DNA of 64,000 bases, from contig NZ_KN150747.1 of NCBI RefSeq assembly GCF_000754815.1, positions 219,647 through 283,646 of the forward strand. The letters are read 5' to 3'. Every line of letters starts with the position of its first letter. Positions within the stretch are counted from its first letter, which is position 1. Made by a program: the position numbers and the translations under genes. This DNA comes from Yersinia ruckeri ATCC 29473 (GTDB taxonomy: Bacteria; Pseudomonadota; Gammaproteobacteria; Enterobacterales; Enterobacteriaceae). Below are positions 17,379 to 26,905 of this stretch, one piece after another. The notes below the pieces were generated by a model. That model had not been told where the DNA came from, made no database searches, and saw only the letters and a list, made by a program, of their open reading frames with translations.

Positions 17379-17725
17379 GTTGTGTTAATAAATAAAATGT
17401 TAGTATATTTTTTTATACTTTAACCTAAATTTTATCTTATAATTATAGTACTGCATATTCTATTTTAATTAATAATAACCAGAGATGTTTATAGGCTCAG
17501 ATAAGAAGAACTCTAAATGTGAATGATACGATTATGCGGGATAACTACAGTTTTACTTCATTCGCTTCTACCGCATAACGTCCATAACTTTGTTTCTGCT
17601 CTTCAGTCAAAAAAATCGATAGGCATTTAGCACTCCTTGCATAATTATGACGTTGGTCTATTTTTAATTATCTCAAATGTTATAAGTTTTAAGACTACCC
17701 AAAACGGCACTAAACATGAGTATAA
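17379..17725. other. AT-rich gap before the recombinase remnant
   Basis: About 350 bases without a supportable gene. The last part may include the lost N-terminal region of the serine recombinase or its resolution site; nothing firm can be said. Confidence 0.35.
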
Positions 17726-18276
<551 letters not shown>

Positions 18277-19253
18277 ATTAACCTTGATTGACAACTACCT
18301 ATTTGAATAAAAGAATAGGTAATACAAAACGAATTATGATAGGGAATTAAAATCTATGGAAAAAATAAATATACTTAAAGAAATTCGCGAGCTAAAAAGT
18401 CAACTATCTTATGCTAAAAATATTGGCTTTTTTATGGGGGCCGGTACTTCCTGTGCTTTGGGCTTGCCAAACATAGCTCAATTAACTGTTCAAGTCGAAA
18501 AAGCATTAATAGAGCCATTATCAGATCTTTTTAATATTATTAAAACTGACTTATCGAAACCTGACGAGACGATTAGTATCGAAGATATTCTTAACCAGAT
18601 AAGACGAATTCGTGAAATTACGGAAGAGAGAGCTGATAGGGCGTTTCTTGGCGTTACTGGCACGAATGCACGTGATCTGGATGTGGAAATTTGCAGAAAT
18701 ATTTATAATCTAATCACTGAGAAGGAAGCTAGCGCTGATCTGACTGCACCAAAGAAATTTTTCGCATGGTTAAATATGCAAAACAGAGATTTTTCAAAAG
18801 AAATTTTTACTACAAATTATGACCTGATAATAGAAAAATCTCTTGAAGCAATTCGCGCACCATATTTTGATGGTTTTGTTGGCTCTTATGAGCCTTTTTT
18901 TTGGCAAGAAAGTGTCGAAACACTTGTTCGTAGAAACGATCTAACTCAGAACTGGATTCGATTATGGAAGATACATGGTTCCCTTAGCTGGTTTTGGAAA
19001 AAAAGAGAAAATCTAAAATCTCATAAAGTTATACGCCTTGGGAAAATAGATAAAATTGAAGAAGAGAAAAATGAAATAGTCATTTATCCATCAAAAGAGA
19101 AATATGACTTATCTCGTAGGCAACCCTTTTTAGTTTACTTCGATCGACTTAAGAATTATTTATTAAGTGGTGAGCTTCTATTCATTTTCACCGGATATTC
19201 TTTTTTAGATCAGCAGGTAATCGCCCCATTTTTAACGGAGGCAATAAGTAGAA

Positions 19254-20081
19254 TCAGGCCATACGCTGTATATGCTGCATCGGTGTGTAGCCATTCAACG
19301 CCATATTCGGACGTTCGTTATTATAAAACCATTGCCACTGAGTGGCATAGTTCTGCAATTCATCCAGTGATGTAAACAGGTACTGCCCCAGCAAGTCATA
19401 ACGCACCGTCCGGTTATATCGCTCAATATAGGCATTCTGCTGAGGTTTGTCGGGCTGAATAAAACGAAGGGTTATATTCTGATGAACCGCCCATGACATC
19501 AGCATCTTGCCCGTATATTCCGGCCCGTTATCACACCGTATTGCTGTCGGTTTCCCTTTCCACTCAATGAGTTGTTCGAGCGTTCTGATTACCCGACTCG
19601 CGGGCAGGGAGAAATCCACCTCAATTGCCAGCGCTTCACGATTAAAGTCGTCAATAACATTCAGTAAACGGACTGAACGACCATCCGATAGCTGATCATG
19701 CATGAAGTCCATCGACCAGCATTCGTTTCTGTTTTCAGGCACTACCAGCGGTTCAGGTTTATCCCGTTTCAGTCGTTTCTTCGGCTTTATTCGCATGTTC
19801 AGCGACAACTCGCAGTAAATCCGGTATACCCTTTTGTGGTTGAACCGGAAGCCTTTGACATTACGCAGGTATAAAAAACACAGGCCAAATCCCCAGTTGC
19901 GCTGACTGTCAGTGATGCGGAGCAACCAGTCAGCAATGAGATCATTTTCTTCATTCAGATGAGGCTGATAGCGATAACAGCTTTCGCTGACAACAAACAA
20001 CTGGCAGGCAAAACGCACACTGACGTTTCGGTTTCTGACCGCATCCTGTGCCATCTGCTTTCGACGCGATGGCGTCACCAC
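19254..20081 (-). CDS. IS3-family transposase OrfB
   Basis: 275 residues of the DDE integrase core: [21 protein letters not shown] and [14 protein letters not shown] carry D, D and E; an HTH_21-like segment ([18 protein letters not shown]) precedes them. It overlaps orfA by 7 bases; the A6G run on the minus strand (T at 20082-20087) is the probable -1 frameshift site that makes the OrfAB transposase. Confidence 0.92.
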   Translation of the reverse strand: MVTPSRRKQMAQDAVRNRNVSVRFACQLFVVSESCYRYQPHLNEENDLIADWLLRITDSQRNWGFGLCFLYLRNVKGFRFNHKRVYRIYCELSLNMRIKPKKRLKRDKPEPLVVPENRNECWSMDFMHDQLSDGRSVRLLNVIDDFNREALAIEVDFSLPASRVIRTLEQLIEWKGKPTAIRCDNGPEYTGKMLMSWAVHQNITLRFIQPDKPQQNAYIERYNRTVRYDLLGQYLFTSLDELQNYATQWQWFYNNERPNMALNGYTPMQHIQRMA

Positions 20082-20341
20082 TTTTTTGCCATGGCCTCCT
20101 GAATGATTTCGGCTTTGAGCCGTTCTTCAGCATACATTTTTTTGAGGCGACGGTTTTCGTCTTCCAGTTCTTTCAGACGGGTCATCATGGAGGCGTCCAT
20201 ACCGCCAAAACGAGAACGCCACTTATAGAAACTGGCATTGCTCATGCCATGCTCGCGGCACAGTTCGGTCACAGGTGTTCCGGCCTCGGCTTGCTTCAGG
20301 ATGGACATGATCTGGCTGTCAGTAAAACGTGATTTTTTCAT
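20075..20341 (-). CDS. IS3-family OrfA
   Basis: 88 residues: an HTH segment ([34 protein letters not shown]) followed by a leucine-zipper-like helix ([18 protein letters not shown]). It is complete, with a good ribosome site GGGGAGATCTCT before the ATG at 20341. Confidence 0.9.
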   Translation of the reverse strand: MKKSRFTDSQIMSILKQAEAGTPVTELCREHGMSNASFYKWRSRFGGMDASMMTRLKELEDENRRLKKMYAEERLKAEIIQEAMAKKW

Positions 20342-20738
20342 AGAGATCTCCCCGGTTCAGATTACGAGAAAATTCTACTTATAAATACACCGGTTTTTCG
20401 GGGGGATTACCAGCATATAAATGAAATTATTTTCAATTGTTTGAGGCAAAACAATAGGCTTAGTGTTGTTGTCTTTTTCTATGCAGATAGTGAAGTCAAA
20501 AAATTGCATTTACTCTCAGCTGGGTATCTAAATTTATCGGTATTCGGACCAACAACTGCGATTATAAACGGAACGTTAGGGAGTTGGGTTTTTGATCAAT
20601 CTGAGCTAAAAAATAAAGAAAAAGGTGATGGTTTTTGGAATGCTGAGGAAGAAAGGTTCTTGCTGGGTGATTTTAATTATTTGGTTGAGTTCTTAGTTGG
20701 TAATTCTGGTCGAAGCAGCGAGATCGAGGTATCAATAA

Positions 20739-22499
20739 ATGAAGAGTGACTCTACATATTTAGGCAAGGTTATTCGTGTTGACTCCAGTACTGTAGAGGT
20801 AGAGGTTTCATCAGAAATACCTTCCGCAGCTCCGATAATTAACGGTCGCCTGTATAAAATAGGCCAGATCGGCACATTTGTAAAAATGCCAATGGGAAAT
20901 ATTACTATCTACGCTATCGTTGCTGCGGTAAGTGACAGACCATTTGCAGAAAACAGTGATGACGAATATAGAATCAGCTCGAAATTCCTTTCAGTTCAGC
21001 TTATTGGTGAAAAAATAGGTGACAGTGAGTTTGAAAAAGGTGTGGGAACTTACCCTACAATAGGCGATGAGGTACACCTTGTAATTGAACACGATTTATT
21101 TGAAATTTATGGCGAAAAAGATGCCGGTTCCATTGAGGTTGGGAAACATTCTTCTTCTGAAAACTTAGGCGTTTATGTAGATACACATAATTTGATTCTA
21201 CGCCATTGTGGAATTTTAGGCTCAACAGGAAGCGGGAAATCTAATACTACCGTAAGTATTTTGAAATCTATTTTACATGGCTATATTGGCTCAAGGATTA
21301 TACTGGTAGATCCCCATGGGGAATATGCATCTGCATTTCCTGATGCCAAAGTACTTAGAATTAATGAAGTAGAATCCCCATTGGTAATACCATTTTGGCT
21401 TATGACATTTGAAGAGCTTGCCTATTTTCTTGTAGGTGCTGATTACCGTGATGAACAAAGAATAGAATATCGTTTACTGAGAGATCTTGTAACAAAACTT
21501 AAGAAAGAAAATCTAAATTTAAAATCTGGGATTGTTAATGAAAATCTTATTACAGCGGACTCACCCATTCCATTTAGTGCTAGGCGGCTATGGTATGAGA
21601 TGAATTGGTTACTTAATGCATCATTTTCTTCTGCAAAGAAAGATGAACAAACTAGAGATACAGCAAATGAACTGGTTGCTGGGGATGCAGAAAAATTGAC
21701 TCCGGCAACCTTTGAAGCATATGCAATGGGCAACATAGCCCCATATAAATCTCAACACGCAGAGTATTTTTCTTACGAAAAGAAATTACTTTCTCGACTC
21801 AGAGATACCCGATACGATTTTCTGTTCAATCCAGGTGATTACAAAACAGCAGATTCTAAAAAAGATTTGCATGATTTACTAACTGATTGGATCGGCTGTG
21901 AACAGCGATTAACAATACTAGATCTTAGCGGCGTACCATTTGAGGTGTTAGATATAACCATAGGCTTAATTACAAGATTTGTTTACGACAGCATGTTCTG
22001 GGGACGTAAAGAGTCATATACTGGTAAGCAAAGACCATTGCTCTTAGCATTCGAGGAAGCTCATACGTATCTAGGGAAAAATGATAAGAGTAATTATTCG
22101 AAAGCTGCTGTTGAAAAAATCTTTAAAGAGGGTAGAAAGTTTGGCGTAGGGGCGCTGGTAATTTCTCAACGCCCCTCAGAGCTGTCAGAGACTATACTTT
22201 CCCAAATTGGTACACTGATAGCTCTTAGGCTTACCAATTCAAGCGATCAATCTATAGTAAAATCATCAGCGCCTGATAATCTAAACAGTCTTATGGATCT
22301 TCTTGCATCTTTGCGTATAGGTGAAGCCGTTATCTCTGGTGAAGCTATAAAAATCCCATCACGAGTTCGGTTAAAATTGAACCACCCGAGACCAACCAGT
22401 GAAGATCCAAAATTAATTGAATGTTGGACAAAAATATTCCCTCAAGATGCAGATAATTATAAAGTCGTTGTAACTAAAATACGTGAGCAAAAAATATAA
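20739..22499 (+). CDS. HerA-type hexameric ATPase (SIR2-HerA defence partner)
   Basis: 586 residues. Residues 1-110 form a beta-rich HAS-barrel-like domain. The motor follows: Walker A GSTGSGKS at 161-168, then ILVDPHGEYASAFP, Walker B LLLAFEEAH (E439-E440), and VISQRPSELSETILSQIGT with the conserved QRP and the arginine-rich end typical of HerA/FtsK-fold ATPases. The long insertion at about 215-400 is usual in defence HerA proteins. The gene overlaps the SIR2 stop by 11 bases, so translation was coupled; with the IS in SIR2, its expression is likely reduced unless an internal promoter serves it. Reading frame is intact. Confidence 0.9.
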   Translation: MKSDSTYLGKVIRVDSSTVEVEVSSEIPSAAPIINGRLYKIGQIGTFVKMPMGNITIYAIVAAVSDRPFAENSDDEYRISSKFLSVQLIGEKIGDSEFEKGVGTYPTIGDEVHLVIEHDLFEIYGEKDAGSIEVGKHSSSENLGVYVDTHNLILRHCGILGSTGSGKSNTTVSILKSILHGYIGSRIILVDPHGEYASAFPDAKVLRINEVESPLVIPFWLMTFEELAYFLVGADYRDEQRIEYRLLRDLVTKLKKENLNLKSGIVNENLITADSPIPFSARRLWYEMNWLLNASFSSAKKDEQTRDTANELVAGDAEKLTPATFEAYAMGNIAPYKSQHAEYFSYEKKLLSRLRDTRYDFLFNPGDYKTADSKKDLHDLLTDWIGCEQRLTILDLSGVPFEVLDITIGLITRFVYDSMFWGRKESYTGKQRPLLLAFEEAHTYLGKNDKSNYSKAAVEKIFKEGRKFGVGALVISQRPSELSETILSQIGTLIALRLTNSSDQSIVKSSAPDNLNSLMDLLASLRIGEAVISGEAIKIPSRVRLKLNHPRPTSEDPKLIECWTKIFPQDADNYKVVVTKIREQKI

Positions 22500-22515
22500 T
22501 TAATGGAGAATAAAA

Positions 22516-22728
22516 ATGGAACGAAGAAATGTCTCATCAAGCATGATTCGGAGTATTGGGTACGACGAGTCTATTTCTTTATTAGAGATTGAATTTAATA
22601 GTGGAGCGGTCTGGAACTACCATGATTTTCCGCTTGCGAGTTGGTATGAATTCGATGGAGCAGAATCACACGGTAAATTTTTTCGTAGCTCCATAAAGAA
22701 TAATTATCGAGAGTCACAAGTAGGGTAA
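22516..22728 (+). CDS. KTSC-domain small protein
   Basis: 70 residues, almost entirely one KTSC domain: RNVSSSMIRSIGYDES, LLEIEFNSGAVWNYHDFP and a C-terminal SHGKFFRSSIKNNYRES. It begins 17 bases after herA with a GGAG ribosome site, so it belongs to the same transcript. The family is common in phage and island genomes; a nucleic-acid or RNase-related role has been suggested but not settled. Confidence 0.75.
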   Translation: MERRNVSSSMIRSIGYDESISLLEIEFNSGAVWNYHDFPLASWYEFDGAESHGKFFRSSIKNNYRESQVG

Positions 22729-23109
22729 CCTATGGGTGAACTGCCACCGAATCATATGGTATGACCAGTGGTAGTCACTATTTTATCTTATGCTGAATAG
22801 TAAAAATAACTATTAATCAATTGGTTATTTTATTTCCCTGTCATTTAGCGTAGGTTTTCGCCCCATTGGGCCTCAACCCCCCAATTCTACAGTTTCATTC
22901 TTTCAACTCTACTAATAACAGCCTATCGTGTGTAATTATTAGACAGTCTATTTCCATGGAGCCTTAGTTATGAGCTACGACTAAACCGGCATAAGCATGC
23001 CAACTATTCTGAAATTCACTTTATAGTGCTAGGTGGCTGAGATTGAAAGTTGTTCAGATATATCTTGTGGGTAGGGTCTTTATTCCATTGCTGTTGTAGT
23101 GGCTTTAGT
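22729..23109. other. Gene-free stretch before the distal Tn7-like end
   Basis: About 380 bases with no gene. A GC-rich segment at about 22845-22880 (TTAGCGTAGGTTTTCGCC onward) resembles 7503-7535, next to an IS6-family remnant, and may be part of a further mobile-element end. Confidence 0.35.
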
Positions 23110-23166
23110 GGGCAAACTTTATTGTCTGATTTTAACCTTACGGGCAAACTTTATTGTCGCTACACA
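23110..23166. repeat. Tn7-like distal end with two TnsB-type sites
   Basis: Two sites GGGCAAACTTTATTGTC at 23110-23126 and CTTACGGGCAAACTTTATTG onward (23137-23158), followed by GCTACACA ending at 23166. They are in inverted orientation to the sites at 11778-11851 and close the element. Confidence 0.82.
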
Positions 23167-23170
23167 CAAC

Positions 23171-23330
23171 TGTGCAGAGGCAATAAAATCAAGCCGTGTT
23201 GTCACAATGGCAGGAGATACAGCAGTTTCTATCCCGAAGAATAATCGCCATTTAATCAGTTTTAGCCACACTAATAGCGGTAAATGGCCTTGCTGAATAA
23301 AGCGAACTTTTGCCCGATTGTTGGACAAGT
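23171..23330. mobile_element. Second Tn7-like terminus and IS903-like end fragment
   Basis: Directly after the distal end, TGTGCAGA + GGCAATAAAAT (23171 onward) repeats the tnsA-side terminus of the Tn7-like element but then diverges. Near 23287 GGCCTTGCTGAATAAAGCGA closely resembles the terminal repeat of IS903-type IS5-family elements (GGCTTTGTTGAATAAATC). Both look like truncated leftovers between the island and leuE. Confidence 0.55.
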
Positions 23331-23369
23331 CATGGCGTCTGATTATGACGCCATGTTTACTGGCAGATA

Positions 23370-23999
23370 TTAGGCTGCGGTAGCCAGTTTGGTGGCAAAA
23401 CCAAGGAAAAGCAGGCCAACCAGTGAGTTGCCCAACTTGGCGAGACGTTTTTTCTCGCTCAGGAAGTGAGTTAATGCTGCGCCGGAGAAAATCAGCAATG
23501 ACATATAGAAAAAGCTGATTAGTTCCAGAATCACCGCCAGTATCACAAAGGAGAGGCCGGTGTGAGCATAACTCTGGTCGATAAATTGCACAAAGAACGA
23601 AACATAAAACAGAATGGCCTTGGGATTAGTCAGGCTCAACGTTAGCGCTTTACGGAAAGTGTGTTGCGCTGCCTCGGTTGTTTCGCTCGCGCCTTTCTTC
23701 ACCAGTGTGCTGTAGAGAATCTTAATCCCTAGATACAACAGGTAAATGGCCCCCAGCATCTTGACCAGCGTGAATAAAAACGGCGAAGAACGGATCAGTG
23801 ACGCGATGCCGACATAAGCGAAAAATATCAGTATTGCATCGCCGATAAATACCGCAGATGCCGCTTTATAGCCTTCTTTGACGCCGCGGGTAATACCCGT
23901 TTTCAATACAAACAGGGTGTTTGGCCCCGGCACGATAATGATAAAAATGGCACCCAGGACGTAAGTCCAAAGATAGAGTACTCCATAACTCTCAAACAC
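23370..23999 (-). CDS. leuE: Leucine exporter LeuE (RhtB/LysE family)
   Basis: 209 residues with six predicted membrane helices. The N-terminus ([28 protein letters not shown]) and the central [23 protein letters not shown] are close to E. coli LeuE (YeaS), which exports leucine and some other amino acids out of the cytoplasm. It is the first core gene beyond the island. An inverted repeat ATGGCGTC/GACGCCAT at about 23334-23356 just after its stop could be its terminator, though no T run follows. Confidence 0.88.
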   Translation of the reverse strand: MFESYGVLYLWTYVLGAIFIIIVPGPNTLFVLKTGITRGVKEGYKAASAVFIGDAILIFFAYVGIASLIRSSPFLFTLVKMLGAIYLLYLGIKILYSTLVKKGASETTEAAQHTFRKALTLSLTNPKAILFYVSFFVQFIDQSYAHTGLSFVILAVILELISFFYMSLLIFSGAALTHFLSEKKRLAKLGNSLVGLLFLGFATKLATAA

Positions 24000-24229
24000 A
24001 ACAACCTCATCATCAATTCACACTGTGAGTGACTATTTTGTCGGACGTTTAGTCCATTAAAAGCGAATGTATTCTACGCCTTTTCGTTCGCTTATGGCAG
24101 TCGAGTGTGATCCGTGTCATGTTTTTATTTCAGGAGAATATAAGGCAGCGATTGTGCGGAGATCGTCCACGATCGTGAGGCTAATGTAGCGGTGCATCCA
24201 AAAGCTATCGTCAACTTGGCCGCTATTTT

Positions 24230-24496
24230 TTATTTTGGCTCGATCACTCTGGCCATATAGGCAATATCCACATACTGACCATCGCGGAAGGCAAAGCGTT
24301 TACCGGTTCCCTCAGTTTCAAAACCAAATTTCTTATACAAGGCAATGGCTGCGGTATTAGCGATTTTTTTCGCCCAGATATCTTGGGTTGGAAGCGGGAG
24401 CTGAAGTGTATCGCGATAGACCTTCGGATGGGCATATAGCGGTTGTAGCGCCAAATAATCCGCAGGTTCTACCGAGCGTATATACACATTATTCAT
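24230..24496 (-). pseudogene. yhhY: YhhY-type N-acetyltransferase with internal deletion
   Basis: Only 88 residues remain of about 162. The N-terminus (VYIRSVEPADYLALQPLYAHP, VYRDTLQLP) and the C-terminus (LYKKFGFETEGTGKRFA, DGQYVDIAYMARV) match E. coli YhhY, but about 75 residues between are missing in frame, including the acetyl-CoA binding strand and loop (R/Q-x-x-G-x-A) of the GNAT fold. The join is at IWAKKI-ANTAAIALY. The product cannot bind acetyl-CoA normally. Its position beside ryhB and yhhW is ancestral. Confidence 0.85.
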
Positions 24497-24605
24497 AAGG
24501 GCTATCCAGACGATTAATATTTGAATAACCTAACAAAATATCGATATATTCACTGTAGTCAATGATATTCGTGCTGATTAAAAATAATGCTTTACAGTTG
24601 AGAGT

Positions 24606-24624
24606 GATAATGATTATCATTGTC
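24606..24624. promoter_or_regulatory. Fur box of ryhB
   Basis: GATAATGATTATCATTGTC matches the 19-base Fur consensus at 17 positions. It overlaps the -10 (TATCAT, 24615-24620); a -35 TTTACA lies at 24591-24596. Fe2+-Fur would block ryhB here. Confidence 0.88.
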
Positions 24625-24625
24625 G

Positions 24626-24734
24626 TGCTTTCAGATGAGGCCACCAACTTTTAGGTGTTCACATGATGAAAGCACGACATTGCTCACATTGCTTCCAGTG
24701 TTTACTTAGCCAGCCGGGTGCTGGCTTTTTTTTT
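24626..24734 (+). ncRNA. ryhB: RyhB iron-responsive small RNA
   Basis: The segment from 24668 reads GAAAGCACGACATTGCTCAC, then ATTGCTTCCAGTG, TTACTTAGCCAGC and a CGGGTGCTGGC hairpin with nine T: the conserved core, Hfq-binding part and terminator of E. coli RyhB, in the same neighbourhood (next to yhhY). RyhB pairs with mRNAs of iron-using proteins to spare iron. The 5' region (about 24626-24667) differs from E. coli; GTGCTTTCA at 24626 could pair with TGAAAGCAC at 24667 and hide part of the seed. The exact start is estimated from the -10. Confidence 0.88.
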
Positions 24735-24902
24735 CTCTTCCCACACCACATTGTCTGCTTTATGGCTGTTTTTCTTCCTCGTCAGATCATTTTTTTTAGG
24801 TATTTTTCTTGGTCTAATTTTTTGAACAGAGAAGTGAGTTTTTTGCGCTTTCATATTTTCCTACGGCATCTAGACTAAAGAAAACGTTGAGGAGAATTGA
24901 AT

Positions 24903-25598
24903 ATGATTTATCTACGCAAAGCAGAAGAACGTGGTCACGCTAATCACGGCTGGTTAGATAGCTGGCATACCTTCTCATTCGCTGATTATTACGATGCCAA
25001 TTTTATGGGATTTTCGGCACTGCGGGTGATTAACGAAGATGTTATCGATCCCGGCCAGGGTTTCGGTACCCATCCCCATAAAGATATGGAAATTTTAACC
25101 TATGTATTGTCTGGCACCGTGGAACATCAGGACAGCATGGGCAATAAAGAACAAATCCATGCGGGTGAGTTCCAGATAATGAGTGCCGGGACGGGTATAC
25201 GTCATTCCGAATACAATGGCCGTGACGATCAGCCGCTGCACCTTTATCAAATCTGGATTATTCCAGAGACAAAGGGCTTAGCGCCGCGTTATGAACAGAA
25301 GATGTTCGATAAACCACAGGGGCGTCAGTGGGTGCTGTCGCCAGATGCTCGCGAAGGCTCGCTGAAAGTATTCCAGGACATGACGTTGTCGCGCTGGGCG
25401 CTGAAAAAAGAGGAACAGTCGATCTACCCGATTCAGGCGGAACGTCGTATCTGGATTCAGGTTGTGCGTGGAAAAGTGTCTATTAATGGTCATCATGCCA
25501 GTACCAGCGACGCATTCGCCATTTGGGATGAAACGGCGCTGTCGGTTCATGCCGATGAAGACAGTGAAATATTATTGTTTGATCTGCCGCCGGTGTAA
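24903..25598 (+). CDS. yhhW: Pirin-like quercetinase YhhW
   Basis: 231 residues, same length as E. coli YhhW and nearly collinear: MIYLRKAEERGHANHGWLD, FGTHPHKDMEILTYVLSGTV, MSAGTGIRHSEYN. The two cupin folds carry the metal ligands in HPHKDME (two His) and in GTGIRHSE. It is a cytoplasmic dioxygenase able to open quercetin in vitro; its natural role is unclear. ATG 24903 is preferred to the in-frame upstream TTG because TTGAGGAGAA lies just upstream. Confidence 0.92.
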   Translation: MIYLRKAEERGHANHGWLDSWHTFSFADYYDANFMGFSALRVINEDVIDPGQGFGTHPHKDMEILTYVLSGTVEHQDSMGNKEQIHAGEFQIMSAGTGIRHSEYNGRDDQPLHLYQIWIIPETKGLAPRYEQKMFDKPQGRQWVLSPDAREGSLKVFQDMTLSRWALKKEEQSIYPIQAERRIWIQVVRGKVSINGHHASTSDAFAIWDETALSVHADEDSEILLFDLPPV

Positions 25599-25669
25599 AA
25601 GTGTGTTTGACCGAGTCATGTTGTCGGTGATTTTGACCTGAGTAGCCTATCAGGCTCATTTCTCGGCTA

Positions 25670-25706
25670 AAAAGGGTATGCGCATCGCGTTATACCCTTT
25701 TTTTTG
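25670..25706 (+). terminator. yhhW terminator
   Basis: Stem AAAAGGGTAT/ATACCCTTTT with a 12-base loop and a T run, between yhhW and gntR. Confidence 0.8.
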
Positions 25707-25747
25707 TTAAAATCCCCGGCCAACCCTCTTGTGCCAGTTCATTGATA

Positions 25748-26743
25748 ATGAAGAAAAAAAGGCCAGTGCTTCAAGATGTTGCCGATATGGTGGGCGTCAC
25801 TAAAATGACGGTCAGCCGCTATTTGCGTAATCCGCAGCAGGTTTCCGCTGTTTTGCAGGGGAAAATTGCGCTGGCATTGGATGAACTGGGCTACATCCCC
25901 AATCGGGCTCCCGATATTTTGTCGAATGCCACCAGCATGGCAATCGGCGTGCTATTGCCTTCATTAACCAACCAAGTTTTCGCCGAGGTCTTACGTGGCA
26001 TTGAGAGTGTAACCGATGCGCACGGTTATCAAACCATGTTGGCCCATTATGGTTACCAGAAAGCGTTGGAAGAACAGCGGCTGACTTCACTGCTCTCCTA
26101 TAATATCGATGGTTTAATTCTTTCTGAACGGGATCATACTCCGCGGACTTTGCAGATGATTCAGATTGCTGGAATCCCGGTTATTGAGTTGATGGACTGC
26201 ATCTCTCCCTGTATTGATTTAGCCGTTGGTTTTAATAATTTTGAAGCTGCCCGCCAGATGACGCAGCAGATCATTGCACGAGGTCACCGTCACGTCGTTT
26301 ATTTTGGCGCGCGTCAGGATGAGCGGACGGTGATTAAGCAGCAAGGTTATGAGCAAGCAATGCGCGAATCCGGTTTAGAACCGGTGAGTGTCATGACCCG
26401 CCGTTCATCTTCCTACTCTGCCGGTGGTGAACTATTGCGTGAAGCGCAGATTAGCTATCCGCAGATTGACAGTATTTTTTGTACCAATGATGATTTGGCG
26501 ATCGGCGCATTTTTTGAATGCCAGCGTCAGGGGCTGTCAATTCCGCAGGACATGGCGATTGCGGGTTTCCATGGTCACGATATCGGTCAGTCGATGGTTC
26601 CCCGTTTGGCCAGTGTACTGACACCGCGCGAAAGAATGGGGCAAATTGGGGCAGAACGGCTAATAGCCAAACTGCGTGGCGAGTCGGTTCACCCCAAAAT
26701 GGTGGATGTCGGATTTACTATTCTACCCGGTGGTAGCATCTGA
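25748..26743 (+). CDS. gntR: Gluconate operon repressor GntR (LacI family)
   Basis: 331 residues from ATG 25748, equal to E. coli GntR and collinear. The N-terminal LacI-type HTH is RPVLQDVADMVGVTKMTVSR followed by the hinge (NRAPDILSNATS). The sensor domain (IGVLLPSLTNQVFAEVLRG, TNDDLAIGAFFECQR, AGFHGHDIG) binds gluconate. It represses gntT, gntK and related genes; the palindrome in the gntT-gntK gap at 28778-28805 is its likely operator. Confidence 0.95.
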   Translation: MKKKRPVLQDVADMVGVTKMTVSRYLRNPQQVSAVLQGKIALALDELGYIPNRAPDILSNATSMAIGVLLPSLTNQVFAEVLRGIESVTDAHGYQTMLAHYGYQKALEEQRLTSLLSYNIDGLILSERDHTPRTLQMIQIAGIPVIELMDCISPCIDLAVGFNNFEAARQMTQQIIARGHRHVVYFGARQDERTVIKQQGYEQAMRESGLEPVSVMTRRSSSYSAGGELLREAQISYPQIDSIFCTNDDLAIGAFFECQRQGLSIPQDMAIAGFHGHDIGQSMVPRLASVLTPRERMGQIGAERLIAKLRGESVHPKMVDVGFTILPGGSI

Positions 26744-26801
26744 ACGCTGGCCGCTTCTGTGTTAAAGAAATACCCCCAATCTTACGATAAAGGGGGATTT
26801 T

Positions 26802-26872
26802 AGACTGCTGACAAACCTCGCTCCTGCGATCTGCCGGTTTTCACCGCGGCGAGCACTTTGTCATTAACCTCA
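26802..26872. repeat. 71-bp dispersed repeat, copy 1
   Basis: AGACTGCTGACAAACCTCG ... CCGCGGCGAGCACTTTGT ... ATTAACCTCA. Nearly identical to 29410-29479. It lies in the gap between the convergent genes gntR and gntT and contains CTCGC/GCGAG and CCGGT/ACCG complementary parts, so it may fold and stop transcription. I do not recognise it as a named repeat. Confidence 0.75.
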
Positions 26873-26905
26873 TTTCTGTGTTGATCTTGGCGGGCAACGC
26901 TGGCG

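Larger units (their letters stand above)
19216..20411 (-). mobile_element. IS3-family insertion sequence, 1196 bp, in the SIR2 gene
   Basis: Ends GGTAATCGCCCC at 19216 and, from the other strand at 20411, GGTAATCCCCCC form the inverted repeat. The flanking AGCA (19212-19215 and 20412-20415) is a 4-bp target duplication. Removing the element and one AGCA restores GATCAGCATATAAATGAA, which reads DQHINE in the SIR2 frame. orfA and orfB both look intact, so it may be active. Confidence 0.93.
18356..20749 (+). pseudogene. SIR2-domain defence protein, interrupted by an IS element
   Basis: Joining 18356-19215 to 20416-20749 restores a single frame of 397 residues; the IS at 19216-20411 breaks it after GYSFLDQ. 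SIR2 features: GAGTS at 28-32, FTTNYD at 151-156 (N154), WKIHGS around H207, and GYSF at 280-283. These are the NAD-binding and catalytic positions of SIR2-like NADases. The C-terminal part (HINEIIFNCLRQNNRLSV) resumes after the IS. The stop overlaps the HerA start by 11 bases, the usual layout of SIR2-HerA anti-phage systems, in which the pair forms an NAD-degrading complex. As it stands the left fragment lacks the C-terminal 110 residues and the system is probably off unless the IS leaves precisely. Confidence 0.88.

Noticed and set aside
23099-23328. Overlapping open frames of 64-69 codons on both strands
   Set aside because: They cover transposon-end repeats and IS remnants; no consistent family.
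24663-24878. Open frame of 71 codons
   Set aside because: It runs through the RyhB RNA and its terminator and shows no protein family features.
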